The notes under the pieces were generated by a model. The model was not told where the DNA came from and ran no database searches. It was given only the letters and a program-made list of their open reading frames with translations. This document shows, in pieces, positions 23,859 through 34,295 of a DNA stretch of 64,000 nt (its first letter is position 1; every line of letters begins with the position of its first letter). The position numbers were made by a program, and so were the translations under genes. The stretch is taken from NCBI RefSeq assembly GCF_018736145.1, contig NZ_CP059997.1:5021501-5085500 (forward strand), read 5' to 3'. The stretch comes from Amycolatopsis sp. CA-230715 (lineage in GTDB: Bacteria; Actinomycetota; Actinomycetes; Mycobacteriales; Pseudonocardiaceae).

Positions 23859-24917
23859 TCAGTTCGCCGGGACGGCCCAGAGCCGGATCGTCCGGTCCGT
23901 CCCGGCGCTCACCAGGGTCCGCCCGTCGGGGCTGAACGCGAGCGAGGTGATGTAGTCGGTGTGGCCGAAGAGGATGGCCTTCGCACGCTCTTCTTCGAGG
24001 TCCCACAGCCGCACCACCGGATCGGTGCTGCTGCTGGCCAGCGTCAGCCCGTCGGGGGCGAAGGCCACGGCCTGGGCGTAGTGCCCGTGCGGTTTGAAGA
24101 TCGCCAGGGTCCGGCGGGTCGCGAGATCCCACACCCGCACCGTGGTGTCCACGCTGGCGGTGGCCACCGTGGCCCCGTCGGGGCTGAACGCGATCGCGTT
24201 GACGCCCGCGCTGTGGCCGGTCAGCGCCATGGATTCACCGGTGCGCAGGTAGTGCAGCGCCACGGTCCCGTCCAGGCCGCCGCTCGTGGCGAGGAGGTCC
24301 CCGCCGGGGTGGAACGCGAGCGCGTGCCCGGCGTACGCACCGCGATCGGCGAAGGTGGCGGCGGCCTGTCCGGTCGCGAGGTCCCACACGTGCACGATCG
24401 CCCCGCCTTCCGGGGGCAGGTCGAAACCGCGCCGGGGCGGTGCCTCATTGGTGGCCACTGTGGATCCGTCGGGGCTGAACCGCAGCGCGTGCACGTCGCC
24501 CGCGCACCGGGTCAGCGTGTCGACCTCGCCGGTTTCGGGGCGCCACAAGGAAATCCGGCCGTCCCGCCCGGCGGCCGCGACGGTGTTCCCGTCCGGGGCG
24601 AAGTCCACCGAGAAGACGATGGCGTCGTGGTCGAGGACCGTGGTGGTCTCTTCGGTCGCGAGGTCCCACCAGCGGACCGTGGCGTCCCCTCCGGTGACGA
24701 ACGCGTGCCCGCCGGGGTGGAACGCCACCGACTTGACCGGGCCGGTGTGGCCGATCAGGGTCGCCGCCGGGGCGTGGTTCGGTACCGGCGGGACGGTTCT
24801 CGGCTCCGCGATGTCCTCTGTGGACTGTCGGCGGAGCGCTTCGGTGTAGGGGATTCCTTCGGCTGCCGCGAGTTCGCGGGCCGCCTGCTTGCGCGCGTTG
24901 CTGCCTTTTCTGGTCAC
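23859..24917 (-). CDS. WD40 repeat protein
   Basis: The GTG at 24917 (VTRKGSNARKQAARELAAAE) is chosen because the upstream codons look non-coding and this N-terminal helical motif opens the protein. The 352 residues hold about seven WD40 repeats with the D-x-[TS]-[VI]-R-x-W-D pattern, such as GHSAGVNAIAFSPDG and VDTTVRVWDLATRR. They should form one beta-propeller for protein contacts. There is no kinase or other catalytic domain. The N-terminal module GIPYTEALRR may mediate a separate contact. No partner is evident nearby. Confidence 0.85.
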   Translation of the reverse strand: MTRKGSNARKQAARELAAAEGIPYTEALRRQSTEDIAEPRTVPPVPNHAPAATLIGHTGPVKSVAFHPGGHAFVTGGDATVRWWDLATEETTTVLDHDAIVFSVDFAPDGNTVAAAGRDGRISLWRPETGEVDTLTRCAGDVHALRFSPDGSTVATNEAPPRRGFDLPPEGGAIVHVWDLATGQAAATFADRGAYAGHALAFHPGGDLLATSGGLDGTVALHYLRTGESMALTGHSAGVNAIAFSPDGATVATASVDTTVRVWDLATRRTLAIFKPHGHYAQAVAFAPDGLTLASSSTDPVVRLWDLEEERAKAILFGHTDYITSLAFSPDGRTLVSAGTDRTIRLWAVPAN

Positions 24918-25087
24918 GGGTGCTCGTTTCCTGGTGGCTTCCCACGCTCCACCGGACGAGTGCCGTGCGTTCGGCGATTCGCGCGGGCCCGGAGGGCCTT
25001 GACCGGCGGTGCCCCCGGCGGCGTGGGCGCTGGGGGCGGCGGGGTGGCGTACGCGGCTTGCCACTCACCACCCTAGCGCGGAATCCG

Positions 25088-26041
25088 TCATCGGGGGCTG
25101 GCCGCGAAGGTGCGCCGGTAGGTGCTCGGCGTGGTGCCGAATTCGGCGGCGAAGCGGCGGCGGAAGTTCGACACGTCGCCGAACCCGGCCGCGGCGGCGA
25201 CGCTTTCGATCGTCGCGTCGGTGCGTTCGAGCAGCGCGCAGGCTTCGTGGAGCCGTCGGCGCAGGAGCCATTTTCCCGGTGTGGTCCCGAGCTCGCGCTC
25301 GAACAGCCTCGCCAGCGTGCGCGCCGAAACGGCACCGGTCGCGGCGAGGTCGTCGACGGACACCGGCCGGTGCAGGTTCGCCTCCGCCCATTCGATGACG
25401 GCGGAAAGCGGCGCCGGCCTGGCCGGTGTCACGCGCGCGTACTGCCGCTGACCGCCTTCGCGGTGCGGCGGCAGCACCATCTGGCGGGCGATGTCGGCGG
25501 CGTACGCGGCGCCGAAGTCCCGGCGGACGAGTTCGAGCGCGAGGTCGATCGCGGCTCCGGTTCCGGCGCTCGTGGCGACGTCGCCGTGGTCCACGTACAG
25601 CGCTTGCGGCCGGACGAGCACGTTCGGGTAGCGGCGCGCGAGCTCGTCCGCCATGCGCCAGTGCGTGGTCGCCGCTCGGCCGTCGAGCAGGCCGGTCGCC
25701 GCGAGCGCGAACGCCCCCGAGCAGATCCCCGCCACGCGAGCACCGCGGGCGTGCGCGGCGGTCAGCGCGGTGCGCAGCTCCGGCGACGGCGGCGCGCCGC
25801 GGTCCGGCCAGCCGGTCACGAAGATCGAGTCGGCGTCATCCAGCGCGTCGAGACCGAGCGGTATGACCATCTCGTACCCGGCCTTGGTCGGGACGACTCC
25901 GCGCGCTTCCCCGCAGACCTCGAACGCGTACCGCGTTTCGACGCCGGGGTGCTCGATGCCGAAGACCTCGGCGACGCAGCCCAGCTCGAACGTCGACTGG
26001 GGCGGGACGACGACGGCGACCACGCGATGGAGCCGGTTCAT
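25088..26041 (-). CDS. AraC-family regulator with DJ-1/PfpI domain
   Basis: This 317-residue protein (ATG 26041, MNRLHRVVAVVVPPQST) has an N-terminal GATase1/DJ-1-like domain with the nucleophile-elbow cysteine in ARVAGICSGAFALAATGLL near residue 107. The C-terminal AraC HTH pair lies in VSVDDLAATGAVSARTLARL and AAAAGFGDVSNFRRRF. Such GlxA/FtrA-type proteins regulate catabolic or stress genes. It is divergent from the avidin-like gene and may control it. Confidence 0.88.
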   Translation of the reverse strand: MNRLHRVVAVVVPPQSTFELGCVAEVFGIEHPGVETRYAFEVCGEARGVVPTKAGYEMVIPLGLDALDDADSIFVTGWPDRGAPPSPELRTALTAAHARGARVAGICSGAFALAATGLLDGRAATTHWRMADELARRYPNVLVRPQALYVDHGDVATSAGTGAAIDLALELVRRDFGAAYAADIARQMVLPPHREGGQRQYARVTPARPAPLSAVIEWAEANLHRPVSVDDLAATGAVSARTLARLFERELGTTPGKWLLRRRLHEACALLERTDATIESVAAAAGFGDVSNFRRRFAAEFGTTPSTYRRTFAASPR

Positions 26042-26114
26042 TCTGGCAGGATAGTCCCGAATCGCGTCTTTTCCGCCACTCGTGCCGAGCCGAAAGCACG
26101 AGCAGGCTGACGGC

Positions 26115-26483
26115 ATGACTGCACGGGAAACCTGGACCGGTGAATGGCGGAACCAGTACGGCTCCGCGCTGAGGATCGCGGACGACTCCGGCGGGCGGCT
26201 CACGGGCACTTTCCGCACCGCGCTGAGCGACAGCGGTTTCGCGGGCTTCGAAGCGGAAATCACCGGAATCCACACCGGAAACTGCGTGCACTTCGCCTTC
26301 GCGCGCACCGGCCAGGCCGGGGACAAGATCGCCTCGTTCACCGGCCTCCTGCGGGACGGGCGGATGGAAACCCTCTGGCACGTCGTTTCCGATGCCGCCG
26401 CGGAACCGGACGGCCTGCGGAAGCTGCCGTGGGCGCATGCCGCGATGACCAGCGCCGACACGTTCGAGCGCGTCACGACATGA
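26115..26483 (+). CDS. Avidin/streptavidin-family protein
   Basis: A 122-residue protein. WTGEWRNQYGSALRIADD and GGRLTGTFRTAL match the opening strands of streptavidin, and ETLWHVVSDA with PWAHAAMTSADTFERV match its C-terminal strands. Counterparts of biotin-pocket residues are N13, S17, W88, W106 and D115. The Tyr43/Ser45 equivalents are F33 and T35, and the loop around Ser88 differs, so affinity may be altered. There is no signal peptide, unlike streptavidin. The identification rests on motif alignment by eye. Confidence 0.72.
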   Translation: MTARETWTGEWRNQYGSALRIADDSGGRLTGTFRTALSDSGFAGFEAEITGIHTGNCVHFAFARTGQAGDKIASFTGLLRDGRMETLWHVVSDAAAEPDGLRKLPWAHAAMTSADTFERVTT

Positions 26484-27189
26484 ACGCGTCGACGCCGAGC
26501 TTGACGGCGAGGCCGAGCCCGGCGAGCGCGATCCCCGCGCGTAGCGGCGCTTCGGGAACCTTCCGCGCGATCATCGGGCCGAGCCAGGAACCCAGTAGCA
26601 GCCCGGCGGTCAGCGGCACCGCGCGCACCCAGTCGACGGGCCCGAAGACCGCGAACCCCGCCGCCGCGACCACATCCGTGATCACCACGAGCACGTTCTT
26701 GAGCGCGTTGGCGCGCAGCAACCCGCCGGAGGTGGTGGCGAGCAGCAAGGCCAGCAGCAGCACCCCGGACGCGGCGGCGAAGTATCCACTGTAGACGGAC
26801 GCGGCGAACACCCCGGCCGTCGCGCCGCGGAAGCGCGGGCGCAGCAGGATCACCACCGAAGCCCCGCCGATGAGGAACGGCACGATCCGCTGGAAGATCC
26901 CCGGCGGTGTCACGAGCAGCAGTGCGGCGCCGCCCGCGCCGCCGAGCGCGCACACCGTGCCGAGCTTGCGCACCGTCGCGGCCTGCCCGGCCAGCTCGCG
27001 CCGTGAACTGGGCACGGCGGTGATGCTGCCGAGCGCCAGCGCGACCGTGTTCGTCACGTTCGCCGCCGTGGCGGGCAGCCCCGCGAGGAGGAGCGCCGGG
27101 TAGGAGAAGAGCGAGGCGAGGCCCGCGATGGTTCCGGAGACCCCGGCCGCGATCCCGGCGCCGAAGAGCAGGAGCCACATGCCGTCCAC
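26473..27189 (-). CDS. TauE/SafE-family sulfite exporter-like membrane protein
   Basis: A 238-residue protein with about seven to eight membrane segments and the two-repeat TauE pattern: GAGIAAGVSGTIAGLASLFSYPALL near the N-terminus and FAASVYSGYFAAASGVLLLALL in the second half. Relatives export sulfite or sulfoacetate or import related anions. The start is GTG at 27189 (ATG at 27180 is an alternative). Divergence from the LysR gene suggests LysR control. It overlaps the avidin-like gene end by 11 bp. Confidence 0.83.
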   Translation of the reverse strand: MDGMWLLLFGAGIAAGVSGTIAGLASLFSYPALLLAGLPATAANVTNTVALALGSITAVPSSRRELAGQAATVRKLGTVCALGGAGGAALLLVTPPGIFQRIVPFLIGGASVVILLRPRFRGATAGVFAASVYSGYFAAASGVLLLALLLATTSGGLLRANALKNVLVVITDVVAAAGFAVFGPVDWVRAVPLTAGLLLGSWLGPMIARKVPEAPLRAGIALAGLGLAVKLGVDAFMS

Positions 27190-27254
27190 GATGATCGAGT
27201 CGACCCTGAAGAACGAGAGCGAGAATCTGCACGGGACTTTGTAAAATCACCAGC

Positions 27255-28268
27255 ATGATCGATCTGCGACGGCTCCAGGTGCTGCGGGCCGTCGCGCACC
27301 ACGGCTCGGTGACCGCCGCGGCCGCCTCACTGCACCTGACCCCGTCCGCGGCATCCCAGCAGATTCGACATTTAGCCCGCGAACTGCAGGTGGCGCTGCT
27401 CGAGCCGGCGGGGCGCGGGGTGCGGCTCACCGGGGCCGCCCGCCGCCTGCTCGGCCACGCCGACGCGATCGAGGAGCGGTGGCAGCGGGCCGAAGCGGAT
27501 CTCGCGGACCCGTCGCCGACGGGCGAGCTCCGGATCTGCGGCCTGCCGACGACCATTTCGGCGCTGCTGGCTCCCGCGGTGGCGCGGCTGCGCGAGCGAT
27601 CGCCCGCGCTCGTCGTCCGACTCCGCGAGGCCGAACCGCCGGAGTGCTTCGATCTGCTGTTCTCCGGCGCCGCCGATCTCGTCGTCACGATGGCCACCCC
27701 CGGCGGCCCGTCCGCCGCCGACACCCGGTTCGATCTTTGCCCGCTCCTCGACGACCCGTACGACCTGCTGACCTCTCCCGGCCACCCGCTGGCGCGGCGG
27801 ACCGGGGTCGCGCTCGCCGATCTCGCCGCCGAACCGTGGATCGTCGGCATGCCGGGGACCTTCTACCGCGACCTGGTCCTCGCGCTCGCCGCCGGCGCCG
27901 GGTTCACCCCGTCCGTCGCACACGAAGTCCTCGAATGGACGGCGGTCGCGGCGCTCGCGGGTCAGGGGCTCGGTGTCTCGCTCGTGCCCAGGATCGTGCG
28001 CCTCCCGGACGAACCGGCGGTGGTGCGCACGGAACTGGCCGACGCGCCCGCCCGCAGGCTCGTCACCGTGGTGCGGCGGGGAAATCGCGAGGCGCCCGCG
28101 ATCGCCGCCGCGCTTTCGGCGCTGTCAGCCGAAATCGGCGAGATGGGCCGCGACCCAGGTGCGGAACGGGCGCGCCGGATGTCCGGTGATCCGTTCGACG
28201 GCGTTGGTGAGCAGCGCCGGGACGCCGACGGCGAGCGCGCTCGCGTCGAGCAGCGCGGCGTGCGCTGA
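27255..28268 (+). CDS. LysR-family regulator with TTA codon
   Basis: The 337-residue protein has an N-terminal HTH (LQVLRAVAHHGSVTAAAASL and PSAASQQIRHLARE) and a periplasmic-binding-like effector domain. Leu40 is encoded by TTA, a codon that is rare in high-GC actinomycetes and can make expression depend on the bldA tRNA. The last ~45 codons run antisense into the 3' end of the NmrA-like gene (144-bp overlap) and look low-complexity and Arg-rich, so the conserved protein probably ends near residue 290. The likely target is the divergent TauE gene. Confidence 0.83.
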   Translation: MIDLRRLQVLRAVAHHGSVTAAAASLHLTPSAASQQIRHLARELQVALLEPAGRGVRLTGAARRLLGHADAIEERWQRAEADLADPSPTGELRICGLPTTISALLAPAVARLRERSPALVVRLREAEPPECFDLLFSGAADLVVTMATPGGPSAADTRFDLCPLLDDPYDLLTSPGHPLARRTGVALADLAAEPWIVGMPGTFYRDLVLALAAGAGFTPSVAHEVLEWTAVAALAGQGLGVSLVPRIVRLPDEPAVVRTELADAPARRLVTVVRRGNREAPAIAAALSALSAEIGEMGRDPGAERARRMSGDPFDGVGEQRRDADGERARVEQRGVR

Positions 28269-28958
28269 TTCCAGCAGCCACGGCGGGCGGCGGGCCAGCG
28301 CCTGCTCGCGGGTGAGTTCGGTGACCGCGATCGCGCGGCCGGTCTCCTCGGCGATGATCGCGGCGATTTCCCGCTGTGCCAACGATTCCGGCCCGGTCAG
28401 CACCTGCATGCGACCACGGTGGGCGTCTTTGGTGAGCAACGCCGCCGCCACTTCGGCGATGTCGTCGAGGTGGATCGGGCTGACCCGGGCGTCCGGATGG
28501 GCCAGGCTGATCCGGTTCTCCGCGCGGATCTCCTCCGCCCAGTCGCGGCGCGCGTTGGTGGCGAGCCAGCTCGGGTAGAGGACCGTGTGGCGCAGCCCCG
28601 AATCCGCGAGCGCCTGCTCGACACCGCGGTGGATCAACCCGATCGGCCCGTCGCACTCGCCGTGCTCGAACGACGCGGGCGAGGACAGCAGCACGATGTA
28701 CTGGACGTCTGCTTTTGTTGCCAGGGAAAGGAAATCCCCGTAGTCGCCCCGGGTCGGGTAGAGGAAGACCGTCTCGACGCCGTCCAGCGCTTTCTCGTCG
28801 GGCGCGGTGAGATCGAGGGTCGCGGTTTCGACGCCAGCGGGGACTTTCAGTGTCGCCGCGTCCCGTGCCGAAGCGCGGACGGTGTGCCCGTCCGCCGCGA
28901 GCCTGGCGACGATCGCGCTCCCGATGTTGCCCCGCGCACCGGTGACCAGAACGGTCAT
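28125..28958 (-). CDS. NmrA-type NAD(P)-binding protein
   Basis: The ATG at 28958 gives 277 residues opening MTVLVTGARGNIGSAIVARL, with the dinucleotide-binding GARGNIG. No YxxxK catalytic pair is clear, which fits atypical SDR/NmrA-like proteins (relatives include QorB-like NAD(P)H-quinone reductases). A 22-bp palindrome lies 12 bp before the start and probably controls it. Confidence 0.84.
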   Translation of the reverse strand: MTVLVTGARGNIGSAIVARLAADGHTVRASARDAATLKVPAGVETATLDLTAPDEKALDGVETVFLYPTRGDYGDFLSLATKADVQYIVLLSSPASFEHGECDGPIGLIHRGVEQALADSGLRHTVLYPSWLATNARRDWAEEIRAENRISLAHPDARVSPIHLDDIAEVAAALLTKDAHRGRMQVLTGPESLAQREIAAIIAEETGRAIAVTELTREQALARRPPWLLESAHAALLDASALAVGVPALLTNAVERITGHPARPFRTWVAAHLADFG

Positions 28959-28970
28959 GTGCACCCCCAG

Positions 28971-28992
28971 ATAGCTTTGTAAGCAAAGGTAT
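28971..28992. promoter_or_regulatory. 22-bp operator palindrome before the NmrA-like gene
   Basis: ATAGCTTTG at the left and CAAAGGTAT at the right form near-perfect inverted arms around TAAG. The site sits between promoter and start codon, as expected for a repressor such as an HxlR- or MarR-type protein. No such gene is adjacent in the window. Confidence 0.55.
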
Positions 28993-29015
28993 CTGGATCG
29001 GGCAGGCGCGTCAAA

Positions 29016-29058
29016 CACGAAGGCGCCCCCGCGGCCGTACCGCGGGGGCGCCTTCGTG
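29016..29058. terminator. Strong hairpin downstream of acs
   Basis: CACGAAGGCGCCCCCGCGG is followed by CCGTA and the exact complementary arm, ending 8 bp before the acs stop. The minus-strand side is followed by GTTTG, a weak U-tract, so termination of acs is the likely role. Confidence 0.7.
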
Positions 29059-29066
29059 GAACGGGT

Positions 29067-31049
<1,983 letters not shown>

Positions 31050-31203
31050 GGTGCTAAGCCTCCTGAGAATGCGATACGCGGCTGACGCCCTCCGGCACCG
31101 TAACGACGTTAGTACTGGAAGTAAAAGGTTGCAGCGGCGTTGCACCCGGTGGCGGCGGACGAACGGACGCCGGGCGGGGACGAAAGGTGCGCGAACGGTC
31201 TTT

Positions 31204-31785
31204 TCAGCCGAGACGGGCCAGCAGACCGTCCCGCACCGAAGGCCATTCGGCCGCGATCACGGAGTACTCGACGGTATCTCGCACGGTGCCGTCCGGGCGG
31301 ATCCGGTGCGAGCGCAGCACGCCGTCGCGCTTCGCGCCGAGCCGTTCGATGGCGCGCTGCGACCGTTCGTTGCGGTGGTCGGTCTGCCAGGCGACGCGGA
31401 TCGCGCCGCGCGCTTCGAACGCGTGCGTCAGCAGGAGCAGTTTCGCTTCGGTGTTGAGCGGGGTGCGCTGCCAGCGCTTCCCGATCCACGTGTAGCCGAT
31501 CAGCAGTGCCCGGTGCGCCGGATCGACCTGGTAGTACGAAGTCGTCCCGGCGACCTCGCCCGTGACGGCGTCGATCTGAGCGAACGCCTGACGGCCCGGC
31601 GTGCTTCGAATGGTCTCAACCATTGCTCGCGTGTCGTCGAGCGTCTCCGGCCGCTTCAGGCTGAGCCAGGCCCAGATCTCGGGGTCGCGGCCCGCTTCGT
31701 GCAGGCCTTCGGCGTGGTCGCCGGAAAGCGGCTCCAGCCGCACGTGCTCGCCGGTCAGGGTCGGAACGGTGGTCCAGTCGGTCAC
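31204..31785 (-). CDS. GNAT acetyltransferase, RimJ/RimL-like
   Basis: The GTG at 31785 gives 193 residues. LTGEHVRLEPLSGDHAEGL opens the RimJ/RimL subfamily, and IGYTWIGKRWQRTPLNTEAKLLLL with RNERSQRAIERLGAKRDGVLR are the acetyl-CoA-binding part and its following helix. Members modify ribosomal protein N-termini or small molecules; the substrate here is unknown. Confidence 0.85.
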   Translation of the reverse strand: MTDWTTVPTLTGEHVRLEPLSGDHAEGLHEAGRDPEIWAWLSLKRPETLDDTRAMVETIRSTPGRQAFAQIDAVTGEVAGTTSYYQVDPAHRALLIGYTWIGKRWQRTPLNTEAKLLLLTHAFEARGAIRVAWQTDHRNERSQRAIERLGAKRDGVLRSHRIRPDGTVRDTVEYSVIAAEWPSVRDGLLARLG

Positions 31786-31901
31786 CCGTTCACCGTAAGG
31801 CGAGAATTGGCTGCTCGTTATGGCCAATGTGGAAGCATCTCGCCAGGCCACTTTCCGGTTGCTTATGCTGCGCGGGACCGATCAGGGCGAGGAGGACACC
31901 G

Positions 31902-32399
31902 ATGGCCGAGGAGCGGGAAGAGCTCACCTGGGAGCTGTTCGGATCGGCCAGCAGGGAACTGGCGCAGGCGATCGCGGACGACGGGTTCGCGCCCGATCTG
32001 GTCCTGTCGATCGCGCGGGGCGGCCTGTTCGTGGCGGGGGCGCTCGGGTACGCGCTGGACGTGAAGAACCTGCACGTGATGAACGTCGAGTTCTACACCG
32101 GTGTTGACGAGCGGCTCGACCTGCCGGTGATGCTGCCGCCCGTGCCCAACGCGGTCGATCTGACCGGGGCCACCGTGCTGGTCGCCGACGACGTCGCGGA
32201 CACCGGTGCGACGCTGAAGCTGGTGCGGGACTTCTGCGCCGACCACGTCGCCGAAGTGCGCTGCGCGGTGGTCTACGAGAAGCCGCGTTCCGAGGTCAAG
32301 TGCGAGTACGTGTGGCGGCACACCGACCGGTGGATCAACTTCCCGTGGTCGGTCGCCCCGCCCGTGGTGCGCCGCGAGGGGCAGGTGCTCGACGCATGA
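31902..32399 (+). CDS. Phosphoribosyltransferase-family protein
   Basis: The 165-residue product follows GGCGAGGAGG and starts at ATG 31902. The PRPP-binding motif is VLVADDVADTGATL near residue 91-104. Near the N-terminus LVLSIARGGLFVAGAL forms the PPi loop region. The C-terminal WRHTDRWINFPWSV resembles xanthine/hypoxanthine-type enzymes. Its stop overlaps the start of the Fic-like gene, so the two are coupled. Confidence 0.87.
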   Translation: MAEEREELTWELFGSASRELAQAIADDGFAPDLVLSIARGGLFVAGALGYALDVKNLHVMNVEFYTGVDERLDLPVMLPPVPNAVDLTGATVLVADDVADTGATLKLVRDFCADHVAEVRCAVVYEKPRSEVKCEYVWRHTDRWINFPWSVAPPVVRREGQVLDA

Positions 32400-33121
32400 C
32401 GGATCCGTTGCGCCCCTTGCTCGAACTCGACGGCGTCGCCGAGGCGGCGAAGTCGGCGCAGGACGCCGTGTTCGCCGTGCACCGGCATCGCGCGAACCTG
32501 CGTGACGGCTCGGCGACGGCCGCGGAGGCCTCCGTGCGCGCGGCCCGCGCGTCGGCCGCGATCGACGGCGCGGACCCGGAGATCCCCGCCGAGGGCGCGG
32601 TGTCCGACCCCGTGCTCGCCGGTGCGCTCCGCGTCGCCGAAGCGCTCGAAGGCTTGTTGCCGACCTGGCGCCGCGCCCCGTCGCAGGCGCTGGCGAAACT
32701 GCACGTGCTGGCCGCGGCCGATCTCGTCACCGATCCCGACGAGCTGGGCCGCCCGAGCGAGGGCACGGGCACGCGGCTGGAACTGCTCGGCCAGCTGGTG
32801 ACCGGGGCGACCTCGGTGCCGGGCCCCGTGCTCACCGCGGTGGTGCACGGGGAACTGCTCGCGTTGCGGCCCTTCGGCACCGCGGCCGGCGTCGTCGCGC
32901 GCGCGGCGGCGCGGCTGAGCATGGTCGCGACCGGCCTCGACCCGAAGGCGCTGACGGTGCCGGAGGTGGCGTGCTTCCGCCGGGTGAAGCAGTACCTCGG
33001 CGCCGCCGAAGGGTTCGCGAGCGGCGAACCCGACGGCGTGCGCGCGTGGCTGCTCTTCTGGTGCGACGCCTTGGAACGGGGCGCGAAGGAAGCACGAGGA
33101 ATCGCCGAAGCCGTCAGCTGA
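32396..33121 (+). CDS. Degenerate Fic-like protein
   Basis: The 241-residue protein overlaps the phosphoribosyltransferase by ATGA. VVHGELLALRPFGTAAGVVAR (residues 149-169) lines up with the Fic core H-P-F-x-D-G-N-G-R-x-x-R, keeping only Pro, Phe, one Gly and the last Arg; the catalytic His is Arg158. SAAIDG near residue 53-58 resembles the inhibitory S-x3-E-G motif of class II Fic proteins. The enzyme that AMPylates targets is thus probably lost, and the domain may now regulate or bind. This reading is from alignment by eye. Confidence 0.6.
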   Translation: MTDPLRPLLELDGVAEAAKSAQDAVFAVHRHRANLRDGSATAAEASVRAARASAAIDGADPEIPAEGAVSDPVLAGALRVAEALEGLLPTWRRAPSQALAKLHVLAAADLVTDPDELGRPSEGTGTRLELLGQLVTGATSVPGPVLTAVVHGELLALRPFGTAAGVVARAAARLSMVATGLDPKALTVPEVACFRRVKQYLGAAEGFASGEPDGVRAWLLFWCDALERGAKEARGIAEAVS

Positions 33122-33132
33122 CGGCTTCGGCG
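33103..33132 (+). terminator. 30-bp perfect palindrome at the end of the Fic-like gene
   Basis: The palindrome is centred on CAGCTG and starts CGCCGAAGCC. It includes the last codons and stop of the gene. It lacks a U-tract, so it may end transcription weakly or protect the 3' end. Confidence 0.55.
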
Positions 33133-33304
33133 GCCCGGGGCGCGTCGGCCCGGCCTGGGTCACGGGGCTCGGCCTGGTCGCCGCAGCCGGGCCTCGACCA
33201 CGGCGACCAGAAGTGTCGGTGCGCCAAGGTAATGTTGAAATCAGGGGCTCCCCTAGGCGTACGAAAGGGACTTCTCGTACAGGTGCGAGCGGAAAGCCCG
33301 CCGG

Positions 33305-33337
33305 GGAAAGGAAAGCCGCCTCCGAGGTTAAGGCGGC
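33305..33337 (-). terminator. Terminator of the murR-murQ transcript
   Basis: On the minus strand GCCGCCT and AGGCGGC form a stem with a nine-base loop, followed by TTTCCTTTCC. It lies just beyond the murQ stop. The rest of the 33133-33344 gap shows no gene. Confidence 0.6.
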
Positions 33338-33344
33338 CCGTCCG

Positions 33345-34295
33345 CTACCCCGCCCGGACGTGCAGGGTGTCGAGCGCGTTGCGCACGTGCCCGTCGGTTT
33401 CGGCGAGCGCGTCCTTGGCCTTGCCGACCGCGACGCCGCCGAGCAGGTGCACGAGCGCGACCTTCAGATCGCCGTCGGCCGCTTCCAGCGCGTCGGAGCA
33501 GTCCTGCGGGCTCATCCCGGTGGCCTCGCGCAGGATCCGCAGGGTCCGCCCGCGGAGCTTGGCGTTGGTGGCGCGCATGCTCACCATGAGGTTCGAATAG
33601 GTGCGGCCGAGCCGGATCATCGTGGCGGTCGAGAACGCGGTCAGGACGATCTTCTGCGCGGTGCCCGCCTTCATCCTGGTGGACCCCGCGATCGCTTCCG
33701 GCCCGGTGTCGACGGCGATCAGCACGTCGACGCCCGCGGGCTTCACCGCGCCGGGGTTCCCGGAGACGAGGCCGGTCCTGGCGCCGAGCCTGCTGGCGGC
33801 TTCGAGCGCGCCGAGCACGAACGGGGTGCGGCCGGACGCGGTCAGCCCGAGCACGAAGTCACCCGGCCGGACGTGCTCGCGCATTTCGGCGGCACCCGCC
33901 TTCGCGTCGTCCTCGGCGTTTTCGACGGCTTGGCGCAGCGCACGCGCGCCACCGGCGTGGTGGGCGACGAACCAGTCCGGCGGCACGTTGTAGGTCGGGA
34001 CCAGTTCGGCGGCGTCGAGGGTGGCGAGCCGCCCGGACGTGCCGGCGCCGACGTAGTGCACCCGGCCGCCGCCCCGCAGGGCTTCGACGGCGTAGTCGAC
34101 CGCGTTCGCGATTCTCGGCAGCACGGCGTTGACCGCGTCGGGCACGCGCCGGTCCTCGGCGTTGATCATGCCGAGGATGCCGACGGTCGACATGAGGTCG
34201 ATGTCGGTGGTGCGCGGGTTCCGCTGTTCGGTCGGAGAATCGACGTGCACGACCTGGCGCGGCACGGTCATCATGCGCCTCACTTTTTCGCTCAT
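33345..34295 (-). CDS. murQ: N-acetylmuramic acid 6-phosphate etherase
   Basis: The 316-residue enzyme starts at ATG 34295, overlapping the murR stop by 4 bp. It has the SIS domain with YVGAGTSGRLATLDAAE near residue 82, the active stretch TGPEAIAGSTRMKAGTAQK, and a C-terminal UBA-like helix region (DCSDALEAADGDLKVALVHLL). It cleaves the lactyl ether of MurNAc-6-phosphate to GlcNAc-6-phosphate and lactate in peptidoglycan recycling. A phosphorylated sugar is needed; no PTS or kinase gene is present in this window. Confidence 0.95.
   Translation of the reverse strand: MSEKVRRMMTVPRQVVHVDSPTEQRNPRTTDIDLMSTVGILGMINAEDRRVPDAVNAVLPRIANAVDYAVEALRGGGRVHYVGAGTSGRLATLDAAELVPTYNVPPDWFVAHHAGGARALRQAVENAEDDAKAGAAEMREHVRPGDFVLGLTASGRTPFVLGALEAASRLGARTGLVSGNPGAVKPAGVDVLIAVDTGPEAIAGSTRMKAGTAQKIVLTAFSTATMIRLGRTYSNLMVSMRATNAKLRGRTLRILREATGMSPQDCSDALEAADGDLKVALVHLLGGVAVGKAKDALAETDGHVRNALDTLHVRAG

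Noticed and set aside
27371..27387. Ninth copy of the TTTAGC palindrome inside the LysR gene
   Set aside because: It shares TTTAGCCCGCGAACTGC with the decayed copy at 63945 but encodes the conserved HTH residues and is not palindromic, so chance similarity is more likely.
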